From Roseobacter ponti (GTDB taxonomy: Bacteria; Pseudomonadota; Alphaproteobacteria; Rhodobacterales; Rhodobacteraceae), in the NCBI RefSeq assembly GCF_012932215.1, contig NZ_CP048788.1:2046001-2110000 (forward strand): a stretch of DNA of 64,000 bases. Reading direction: 5' to 3'. Below are positions 43,343 to 50,529 of this stretch, piece by piece. A program made the translations under genes and the position numbers. Every line of letters begins with the position of its first letter. The first letter of the stretch is position 1. The notes beneath the pieces are model-generated. The model was not told the DNA's origin, searched no databases, and saw only the letters and a program-made list of their open reading frames with translations.

Positions 43343-44314
43343 TCAGTGATCAGCAGCTTTCTGACCTGTGACTTTCTCTGAAAGCGGTCCGATCACCCGG
43401 GTCACAACCGGGATCAGCAGCATCCCCAGCACAATCCCGAAGATCCCGTCGAGCAGTGCCGTGACACTCCATTCGATTGTGCCTGCGGCCTCGCCCGCAC
43501 CACCGGCCACGGCCACAGCGATGTCATGGATGGTGTCATAGAGCCAGGGGAAGCCCAGCACGTCCAGCCCGTGGATGATAATGGAGCCACCGACCCAGAG
43601 CATGGCCGCCGTACCGATAACCGTGAGCAGTTTTAGAAGCACCGGCATGCCTTTGACGAGGCCGGTGCCTACCGACCGGGTGATCCCTGTCATCCCGTTT
43701 GCCGCCAGCCAGACACCGATGTCATCCATTTTCACGATGAGCGCGACCGTACCGTAAACGAGGATCGTCACCGCGACACCGGCAAAGGCCAGGGTTGCTG
43801 CTTCAAACCAGAAATTCGGGGCTTCGATATTGGACAGAATGATTGTCATGATCTCGGCAGACAGAATGAAATCGGTTTTGATTGCACCCTTTACACGCGT
43901 TTCTTCCAGATGCAGCGGGTCGCCCACCGACATATCTTTTTCGACGTGTTTATCTCCGTGCGGAAAAAGCCAGTGAAAGACCTTCTCCGCCCCCTCAAAA
44001 CATAAATAAGCCCCGCCCAGCATCAGGAGTGGCGTGATGATCCAGGGCGCAAACGCATTGAGCAGCAGCAGCGCCGGCAGCAGCACGATCATTTTGTTAA
44101 AAAGCGATCCGCGGGTGATTTTCCAGATGATCGGCAGTTCGCGTTTCGGCTCGAAGCCGGTGACGTATTTCGGTGTGACGGCAGCGTCGTCAATCACAAC
44201 ACCTGCCACTTTTGATCCGGCCTTGGCGGCCTGGCCGACCACATCATCCACGGATGCCGCAGCGATTTTGGCGATGGCCGCCACGTCATCAAGAAGTGCC
44301 AGAAGACCGCTCAT
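43343..44314 (-). CDS. DUF808 (YedI-type) membrane protein
   Basis: The protein has 323 residues from MSGLLALLDDVAAIAKIAAA; GAAGGGAA is about 10 bases upstream, and the ORF extension to 44473 lacks support. It has the DUF808 start with KVAGVVIDDAAVTPKYVTGF, several membrane helices (NKMIVLLPALLLLNAFAPWI, IVLGMLLIPVVTRVIGPL) and the signature EAATLAFAGVAVTILVYGTV. No function is known for the family. It is convergent with tkt. Confidence 0.88.
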   Translation of the reverse strand: MSGLLALLDDVAAIAKIAAASVDDVVGQAAKAGSKVAGVVIDDAAVTPKYVTGFEPKRELPIIWKITRGSLFNKMIVLLPALLLLNAFAPWIITPLLMLGGAYLCFEGAEKVFHWLFPHGDKHVEKDMSVGDPLHLEETRVKGAIKTDFILSAEIMTIILSNIEAPNFWFEAATLAFAGVAVTILVYGTVALIVKMDDIGVWLAANGMTGITRSVGTGLVKGMPVLLKLLTVIGTAAMLWVGGSIIIHGLDVLGFPWLYDTIHDIAVAVAGGAGEAAGTIEWSVTALLDGIFGIVLGMLLIPVVTRVIGPLSEKVTGQKAADH

Positions 44315-44530
44315 TACACCGATTCCCTTCGCGTTTGCACGAATGCATATGCCACAGCCCTGCGCGCCGTGCACGGGGACAGTTAACGATAACAACACCG
44401 AACCAGCGCCGCAGGTTCCCTGCCCGGCCACTGGTTTAACGCTAACATACAGATTCCATGCCGTTTTTGCCATTTCGCTGCAGCGACCGCCCCCCTATAT
44501 CGTCCCCAGGGGTATTACGGAGTACGGATT

Positions 44531-45535
44531 ATGACGGTCAGAGTGGGTATCAATGGTTTCGGGCGGATCGGGCGGTGCACGCTGGGTCATATCATCGGCT
44601 CGGGGCGCAACGACATCAGTGTTGTCGCCGTGAATGCCACCGGACCGCTTGAGACCGCAGCACATCTGATGCGTTACGACTCCGTTCACGGGCGCTTTCC
44701 CGGCGAGATCGTCACCGGCGCCAACACGATGGATCTGGGGCGCGGACCGATCCGGATGATGTCGAGCTATGACCTCAATGAACTGGACTGGGAAGGCGTG
44801 GACGTCGTTCTGGAATGCACAGGGCAGTTCAACGACGGGGACGCGGCCAGAACTCACGTTGCGCATGGCGCCCGCCGGGTACTGATCTCAGCACCGGCAA
44901 AGAATGTGGACCGCACCGTGGTCTTCGGTGTGAACCACCGCGACCTGCTCACCTCGGACACAACGATTTCAAACGGATCCTGCACCACCAACTGTCTCGC
45001 CCCGATGGCGATGGTCATGGATGATGCGATCGGCATCGAACGCGGCATTATGACGACCATCCACTCCTATACAGGTGATCAGCCGACGCTGGACCGTCGC
45101 CATGACGATCTCTATCGTGCGCGCGCTGCGGCCATGGCGATCATCCCCACATCGACAGGTGCAGCCAAAGCTCTGGGTGAAGTGCTGCCGCGTCTGGCAG
45201 GCAGGCTTGACGGCACTGCGATGCGGGTGCCCACCCCGAATGTATCGGCCGTGGATCTGACATTCGAAGCGCCACGCGATGTCACGGTCGATGAGGTCAA
45301 TGCAGCCTTTGAGGCCGCTGCGTCCGGGACGATGTCACGGGTCATGTCCTATGACCCCGCGCCCAAGGTTTCGGTGGATTTCAATCACACCGAACAAAGC
45401 TGCATTATCGCGCCTGAGCAGACCAAAGTGGTCGGCGGACGCACTGTCCGGGTGCTGGCCTGGTATGACAACGAATGGGGCTTTTCCGCACGCATGGCGG
45501 ATGTTGCGGCAACGATGGGCCGCCTCGACGACTGA
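44531..45535 (+). CDS. gap: glyceraldehyde-3-phosphate dehydrogenase, GapB-like (Ala at the cofactor position)
   Basis: The 334-residue type I GAPDH has the Rossmann start INGFGRIGR, the catalytic cysteine in ISNGSCTTNCLAPM, the base histidine in TTIHSYTGDQ and NEWGFSARM at the end. The residue at the NAD-selective position is Ala36 (AVNATGPLET) where NAD enzymes have Asp. Bacillus GapB has the same Asn-Ala pair and prefers NADP in the gluconeogenic direction, so a similar preference is inferred. A second gap gene with Asp36 follows at 45802. The catalytic triad and substrate loop (STGAAKALG) are intact. Confidence 0.93.
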   Translation: MTVRVGINGFGRIGRCTLGHIIGSGRNDISVVAVNATGPLETAAHLMRYDSVHGRFPGEIVTGANTMDLGRGPIRMMSSYDLNELDWEGVDVVLECTGQFNDGDAARTHVAHGARRVLISAPAKNVDRTVVFGVNHRDLLTSDTTISNGSCTTNCLAPMAMVMDDAIGIERGIMTTIHSYTGDQPTLDRRHDDLYRARAAAMAIIPTSTGAAKALGEVLPRLAGRLDGTAMRVPTPNVSAVDLTFEAPRDVTVDEVNAAFEAAASGTMSRVMSYDPAPKVSVDFNHTEQSCIIAPEQTKVVGGRTVRVLAWYDNEWGFSARMADVAATMGRLDD

Positions 45536-45621
45536 GGCTTGCCCCGGTGCAGCCGGGCTGGCATATCACCGCAAAGAGGCTGCCAGGCTGTGGTGGCCTG
45601 TGTAATGCGGAGAGACCGTCA

Positions 45622-45765
45622 GTGACAAACAGGATCGCCATCGTTCTGGGCGCCGTGCTTATCGCGCTGATCCTTGTGGATGTGCTTTTTTTCTCGGCCG
45701 GTGGCATCGTTTTTCTGGGGCGCCGGTTGCTGGATCTGATCGACTGGCTCGCCTTCTGGCGGTAA
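45622..45765 (+). CDS. very small single-helix membrane protein between the two gap genes
   Basis: The 47-residue protein from the GTG at 45622 has GGAGAG 8 bases upstream. It has one hydrophobic helix (RIAIVLGAVLIALILVDVLF), then FSAGGIVFLGRRLLDLIDWL and a Trp-rich end. It could be a single-pass membrane peptide. It sits between the two gap genes with 36 bases to the second, suggesting cotranscription. I recognise no named family. Confidence 0.6.
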   Translation: MTNRIAIVLGAVLIALILVDVLFFSAGGIVFLGRRLLDLIDWLAFWR

Positions 45766-45801
45766 CGGCGCGGGGGCGCGGGCCCGCGCAGAAAGAACAT
45801 C

Positions 45802-46803
45802 ATGGGCATCAGGATCGGTATTAACGGGTTTGGCCGCATCGGGCGGACGCTGCTGCGCGTTCTGGCTGAACCCGGCACCGATGACATTGAGGTCGTGGCG
45901 ATCAATGATCCCGCACCGGCAGAAGCGCTGGCGCATCTGCTGGCCTTTGATTCCATCCACGGGCGCTTTCCCTGTCCCGTGCGTCTTGACGGTGAGCATA
46001 TTGATTTCGGACGCGGGCCGGTAAGGCTCACGGCGCTGAGCGACCCGGCGGACCTGTCCTGGGATGACGTGGATGTGGCGCTGGAGTGCAGCGGTCATTT
46101 CACCCGAAGGGCAGATGCGGAACGTCACTTCCGGAACGGCTCGGGCCGCGTGCTCCTCTCGGCACCGGCCAAAGGCGACGGTCCCACAGTGGTTTACGGC
46201 GTAAATCACAGCCGCATCAGTAAACAGGACCGGTTGATTTCAAACGGCTCCTGCACAACCAACTGCCTGGCGCCGGTCGCCCATGTCCTGCATGAGGCGA
46301 TCGGGATCCGTCGTGGCATGATGACCACGGTTCATTGCTATACGACCTCACAGGGGGTGCATGACGGCCCGCACGATGATCTTTATCGCGCGCGCGGGGC
46401 GGCACTGTCGATGGTGCCCACCTCGACGGGGGCTGCGGAAACACTCGGGCTCGTGCTGCCGGAGCTTGCCGGGCTGATCACCGGTCAGGCGATCCGGGTG
46501 CCGGTGGCGGATGTTTCCTGTATCGATCTGACGGTCGAGGTGGCGCGGCCTGTGTCGGCGGATGAGGTTAACGATTTGTTCACGGAGGCTGCCGCCGGGT
46601 CGATGCGCGGGATCATCGGTGTGACAGCCGATAAACTGGTCTCGCGTGATCTGCTGCGCGACCCGCACAGCGCGATCGTTGTGACCGATCAGACCCGGGT
46701 TCAGAGTGGCACTCTGGTGCGCATCCTGGCCTGGTATGACAACGAATGGGGCTTTTCGTGCCGGTTGCGCGATATGGTGCGGGTGGTGGCAGCGAGCAGC
46801 TGA
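45802..46803 (+). CDS. gap: glyceraldehyde-3-phosphate dehydrogenase, NAD-type
   Basis: The 333-residue type I GAPDH has INGFGRIGRTLL, the NAD-type Asp36 in AINDPAPAE, the catalytic cysteine in SNGSCTTNCLAPV, His in TTVHCYTTSQG, and NEWGFSCRLRD at the end. Some usually conserved places differ: the strand that normally reads RVPTPNVS is RVPVADVSCID here, and STGAAKAVG is STGAAETLG, so it is more diverged than its neighbour. It remains a probable GAPDH, and erythrose-4-phosphate dehydrogenase is less likely because STG is kept. Confidence 0.9.
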   Translation: MGIRIGINGFGRIGRTLLRVLAEPGTDDIEVVAINDPAPAEALAHLLAFDSIHGRFPCPVRLDGEHIDFGRGPVRLTALSDPADLSWDDVDVALECSGHFTRRADAERHFRNGSGRVLLSAPAKGDGPTVVYGVNHSRISKQDRLISNGSCTTNCLAPVAHVLHEAIGIRRGMMTTVHCYTTSQGVHDGPHDDLYRARGAALSMVPTSTGAAETLGLVLPELAGLITGQAIRVPVADVSCIDLTVEVARPVSADEVNDLFTEAAAGSMRGIIGVTADKLVSRDLLRDPHSAIVVTDQTRVQSGTLVRILAWYDNEWGFSCRLRDMVRVVAASS

Positions 46804-46812
46804 GCCGCGGCG

Positions 46813-47310
46813 TCAGCGTTCTTCAATCCGCGCCAGCAGCTTTTCACGCACCAGCGGGGTCACGAACTTGCTGACGTCCCCGCCCAGACGCGCGATTTCT
46901 TTGACGAGCTTGCTGGCAATTGCCTGGTGCTGTGCCTCGGCCATCAGAAACACCGTTTCAATGCCGTCATCAAGCTGCCGGTTCATGCCAACCATCTGAT
47001 ATTCGTATTCAAAATCCGCCACAGCACGCAGCCCGCGCACGATAACCTGCGCGCCCACATCGCGTGCGCAATCGATGAGCAGGTTCTCAAACGGGTGCAC
47101 GACGATTTCCATGCCGGTCTGTTCTGAAAGTTTAGCACCTTCGGCCTCGACCATCGCCACGCGTTCCTCAAGATCGAAAAGCGGGCCCTTGTCACGGTTG
47201 ATCGCAACACCGATCACCAGCCGGTCAAGCAGCACAGACGTGCGCCGGATGATGTCCATATGCCCGAGCGTCACGGGGTCAAAGGTTCCGGGGTAAAGGC
47301 CGACACGCAT
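46813..47310 (-). CDS. coaD: phosphopantetheine adenylyltransferase
   Basis: The protein has 165 residues from MRVGLYPGTFDPVTLGHMDI; GGAG lies 7 bases upstream, and a GTG two codons earlier is possible. It has the nucleotidyltransferase T/HxGH (TLGHMDI), VRGLRAVADFEYEYQMVGMN and SKLVKEIARLGGDVSKFVTP. It catalyses the penultimate step of coenzyme A synthesis. It converges with the second gap gene after 9 bases. Confidence 0.97.
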   Translation of the reverse strand: MRVGLYPGTFDPVTLGHMDIIRRTSVLLDRLVIGVAINRDKGPLFDLEERVAMVEAEGAKLSEQTGMEIVVHPFENLLIDCARDVGAQVIVRGLRAVADFEYEYQMVGMNRQLDDGIETVFLMAEAQHQAIASKLVKEIARLGGDVSKFVTPLVREKLLARIEER

Positions 47311-47413
47311 GGCCACGCTCCTGTCTTCTTCTGCGGGCTTAACCGATCATTTCAGAACGCAGATTGCAAGCGCCTCACGCGGGCGGCGGACGGGGTGCAA
47401 GACACCGGCGGGC

Positions 47414-47848
47414 TCAGTGGCCCATGATCATGCCTTCAAGGGCGTCTTTTTCCATGGCCAGTTCCATCAGACGCGCCTTAACAACGTCGCCGAGGGAAAT
47501 GAGGCCTTTCAGTTCGCCGTTCTCAATGACCGGCATGTGGCGGAAACGTCCCTCGGTCATCTTTTTCAGGATCACATCAGCAACGTCATCACCCGAACAG
47601 GTCACCAGCTTGGAGGTCATCAGCGTATCGACAGTATTGGTCAGGCACCCTGCGCCCCGCGCCCCTATTTCGCGCACGATGTCCCGCTCTGACAGGATGC
47701 CATCCAGCGATTTGCCATCCCGCGAGACGATCACCGTGCCGATGCGTTTTTCCGACAGCATTTTGGCGGCCTCGGAGACCAGCGTTGTCGGTGGTACAGT
47801 GACAACACCTTCTGAAGACTTGGTTTTCAGGATCTGGGAAACAAGCAT
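47414..47848 (-). CDS. CBS domain-pair protein
   Basis: The protein has 144 residues from MLVSQILKTKSSEGVVTVPP (GAGGTG just upstream). It holds two CBS motifs, VSEAAKMLSEKRIGTVIVSR and DVILKKMTEGRFRHMPVIEN, and a short C-terminal helix (KARLMELAMEKDALEGMIMG). CBS pairs bind adenosine nucleotides and regulate partner proteins; as a stand-alone pair its partner is unknown. The start is preferred over the ATG at 47935, which would overlap the LysR gene. Confidence 0.88.
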   Translation of the reverse strand: MLVSQILKTKSSEGVVTVPPTTLVSEAAKMLSEKRIGTVIVSRDGKSLDGILSERDIVREIGARGAGCLTNTVDTLMTSKLVTCSGDDVADVILKKMTEGRFRHMPVIENGELKGLISLGDVVKARLMELAMEKDALEGMIMGH

Positions 47849-47909
47849 GCCACACCTCGTTCTGACGCATCTGTGATCTTCTTCAGCGTCACCGCAAACC
47901 GGCTTTCTG

Positions 47910-48806
47910 TCAAGCCTGGGCTTCCAGACGGGCAACCTCTGCGCGCAGACCCGCGCTCAGGCTTTCCGCAAAACGGGTCAGTCGCGCGTTGCGCTGATCG
48001 TCCGCGTGGCGGATCAGCCAGAAAGACCGCGTCAGGCTCACGATGTCTGTGAGCACCCGGCGCACTCCGGGCGTGGCGGGCAGCGAAAAGTCATGCGCCA
48101 CGCCGATCCCGCCGCCCTGCCGGATCAGATTTACCTGAACGGAGGCCGAATTGGACGCCAGCGGCACCCGGGCCATGCCGATGTCAGCAAGGTAATCCAG
48201 TTCGCGGTCAAAGATCATATCAGGGATGTAGCCGACCAGCCTCAGCCCCTGCAGATCATCCAGCGTCTCCACTGGTCCGTATTCTGCAAGATAGCCCTCC
48301 CCTGCGGCAAGATGCAGCCGGTAATCGGTGATCTTCTGCACCACCAGCCGCCCGGCTCCCGGCGCGCTTACCGCGATGGCCATGTCCGCTTCACGCCGTG
48401 AAAGGTTAAAGACGCGCGGAAGTGCCACGATCTGGATATCGAGCTCAGGGTTATCGTCGGAAATGGCAGCACAGACCTGGGGCAGCAGATAATTGGCACA
48501 TCCGTCCGGCGCACCGATGCGGATCTGTCCGCGCAGCTGTTCGCCCTGCGCCGGCAGGCCTGCGACCGCCACGCGCATGGCCTGTTCTGCAGCTTCGGAG
48601 CGCGCCAGCAGAGCCACACCTGCGTCAGTCAGCGTGTAGCCCTGGGGGGATTTGACAAACAGTGCCGCCTGCAGCGCCGTTTCCAGCCGCGCCATACGCC
48701 GCCCCACGGTCGCGGGATCCAGCCGCAGGCGTTTGCCCGCTCCCGACAGGCTCTCTTCGCGCGCCACGGCCAGAAAAAGCCGCAGATCGTCCCAGTTGGT
48801 CTGCAC
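47910..48806 (-). CDS. LysR family transcriptional regulator
   Basis: The protein has 298 residues from the GTG at 48806 (VQTNWDDLRLFLAVAREESL); GGGGAGG is 4 bases upstream and decides the start over an ATG at 48878. It has the HTH (LSGAGKRLRLDPATVGRRMA) and the substrate-binding domain (RIGAPDGCANYLLPQVCAAI, the RREADMAIAVSAPGAG stretch). It is divergent from the valine-degradation operon (mmsA start 156 bases away), so it likely controls that operon. The ligand is not known. Confidence 0.9.
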   Translation of the reverse strand: MQTNWDDLRLFLAVAREESLSGAGKRLRLDPATVGRRMARLETALQAALFVKSPQGYTLTDAGVALLARSEAAEQAMRVAVAGLPAQGEQLRGQIRIGAPDGCANYLLPQVCAAISDDNPELDIQIVALPRVFNLSRREADMAIAVSAPGAGRLVVQKITDYRLHLAAGEGYLAEYGPVETLDDLQGLRLVGYIPDMIFDRELDYLADIGMARVPLASNSASVQVNLIRQGGGIGVAHDFSLPATPGVRRVLTDIVSLTRSFWLIRHADDQRNARLTRFAESLSAGLRAEVARLEAQA

Positions 48807-48961
48807 AGCACCTCCCCGGGTCATGCAAAAATGCAAGGCTGATTTGCTATCTTTCCTCTTTAAGGCCCGTTTTTGCAAGACTATACCCGTAGCTGACCAC
48901 GAACCAATCCATGTCGTTTGCCGGGCGGGAGCCCTGGCAGCGCAGCATCAGGGAGGCTGTC

Positions 48962-50461
48962 ATGCAGGAACTCACACACTATATCAACGGCGCACACGTT
49001 AAGGGGACGTCCGGGCGGTTTGCCGATGTGATGAACCCCGCCACCGGCGAGGTGCAGGCGAAAGTCCCGCTCGCCTCGACCGAAGAGATGGGCCAGGCGG
49101 TCGACTATGCCACCGCCGCACAACCGGCCTGGGCCGCCACCAACCCGCAGCGTCGCGCGCGCGTTCTGATGAAATTCGTCGATCTGCTGAACCGCGATAT
49201 GGATAAGCTCGCGGAGGCGCTGAGCCGCGAGCATGGCAAAACGCTGCCCGATGCCGCCGGCGACGTGCAGCGCGGTCTTGAGGTGGTGGAATACTGCATC
49301 GGTGCGCCGCATCTGCTGAAAGGGGAATACACCGACAGCGCCGGACGCGGCATTGATATGTATTCGATGCGCCAGGCTCTCGGCGTGACAGCGGGCATTA
49401 CGCCCTTCAACTTCCCTGCGATGATCCCGATGTGGATGTTCGCGCCGGCAATTGCCTGTGGCAACGCCTTTATCCTCAAACCCTCTGAGCGCGACCCTTC
49501 CGTGCCGCTGATGCTGGCCGAACTGATGGAAGAAGCGGGCCTGCCCAAAGGCATTCTGCAGGTGGTGAACGGCGACAAAGAAGCCGTCGACGCGATCCTG
49601 CACCACGATGTGATCCAGTCCGTGGGCTTTGTCGGCTCCACACCGATCGCCGAGTACATCTATGGCACCGGCTGCGCCAACGGCAAACGGGTTCAGTGTT
49701 TCGGCGGTGCGAAAAACCACATGATTATTATGCCCGACGCCGATATGGATCAGGCCGCGGATGCGCTGATCGGTGCGGGATATGGTGCTGCAGGCGAGCG
49801 CTGCATGGCGATCTCGGTTGCCGTGCCGGTAGGCGATGAGACCGCCGACCGCCTGATCGAAAAGCTGGTGCCTCGCATAGAAAAGCTGAAAGTCGGCCCC
49901 TATACCGCCGGAAATGACGTCGACTACGGCCCGGTGGTAACGGCTGCGGCCAAGGCCAATATCGAACGCCTCGTGCAGACCGGTATCGACCAGGGCGCGA
50001 ACCTTGTGGTCGACGGTCGCGATTTCAAACTGCAGGGCTATGAGGATGGCTTCTTTGTGGGCCCGCACCTCTTCGACAACGTGACAAGGGACATGGACAT
50101 CTATAAATACGAGATCTTCGGCCCGGTTCTGTCGACCGTCCGCGCACAGTCCTATGAGGAAGCGCTGGGGCTCGCGATGGACCATGAATACGGCAACGGG
50201 ACTGCGATCTTTACCCGCGACGGCGATGCGGCGCGTGATTTCGCCAACCGGGTGAATGTGGGCATGATCGGTGTCAACGTGCCGATCCCGGTGCCGCTGG
50301 CCTATCACACATTCGGCGGCTGGAAGAAATCGGTCTTTGGCGATCTCAATCAGCACGGGCCGGATGCGTTCAAATTCTACACCCGCACCAAAACCGTAAC
50401 CGCGCGCTGGCCGTCCGGCATCAAAGAAGGCGGCGAATTCTCGATCCCCGTGATGGAATAA
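48962..50461 (+). CDS. mmsA: methylmalonate-semialdehyde dehydrogenase (CoA-acylating)
   Basis: The protein has 499 residues from MQELTHYINGAHVKGTSGRF (GGGAGG upstream). Motifs are ITPFNFPAMIPMWMFAPAIA, the NAD-binding GFVGSTPIAEYIYGTG, and the active-site cysteine in GAAGERCMAISVAVPVG. It turns methylmalonate semialdehyde into propionyl-CoA in valine degradation. The gene directly downstream makes the preceding intermediates. It is followed by a hairpin at 50467-50492 that is weak as a terminator, so cotranscription is still likely. Confidence 0.95.
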   Translation: MQELTHYINGAHVKGTSGRFADVMNPATGEVQAKVPLASTEEMGQAVDYATAAQPAWAATNPQRRARVLMKFVDLLNRDMDKLAEALSREHGKTLPDAAGDVQRGLEVVEYCIGAPHLLKGEYTDSAGRGIDMYSMRQALGVTAGITPFNFPAMIPMWMFAPAIACGNAFILKPSERDPSVPLMLAELMEEAGLPKGILQVVNGDKEAVDAILHHDVIQSVGFVGSTPIAEYIYGTGCANGKRVQCFGGAKNHMIIMPDADMDQAADALIGAGYGAAGERCMAISVAVPVGDETADRLIEKLVPRIEKLKVGPYTAGNDVDYGPVVTAAAKANIERLVQTGIDQGANLVVDGRDFKLQGYEDGFFVGPHLFDNVTRDMDIYKYEIFGPVLSTVRAQSYEEALGLAMDHEYGNGTAIFTRDGDAARDFANRVNVGMIGVNVPIPVPLAYHTFGGWKKSVFGDLNQHGPDAFKFYTRTKTVTARWPSGIKEGGEFSIPVME

Positions 50462-50466
50462 AAATA

Positions 50467-50492
50467 AAGGGTCGCACTTCGATGCGGCCCTT
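50467..50492 (+). terminator. hairpin after mmsA
   Basis: AAGGGTCGCA pairs with TGCGGCCCTT (one T-G pair) around the loop CTTCGA, a UUCG-type tetraloop. The downstream T-run is poor (ttataatat), so it may be only a partial terminator or an RNA-stabilising hairpin. Confidence 0.6.
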
Positions 50493-50529
50493 ATAATATG
50501 GGCGGAGGCAGCAGGGGAATTCCGTCATT

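Noticed and set aside
48881-50356. Minus-strand ORF of 491 codons opposite mmsA
   Set aside because: The real gene is the plus-strand aldehyde dehydrogenase with active-site cysteine and NAD motif; this is a shadow.
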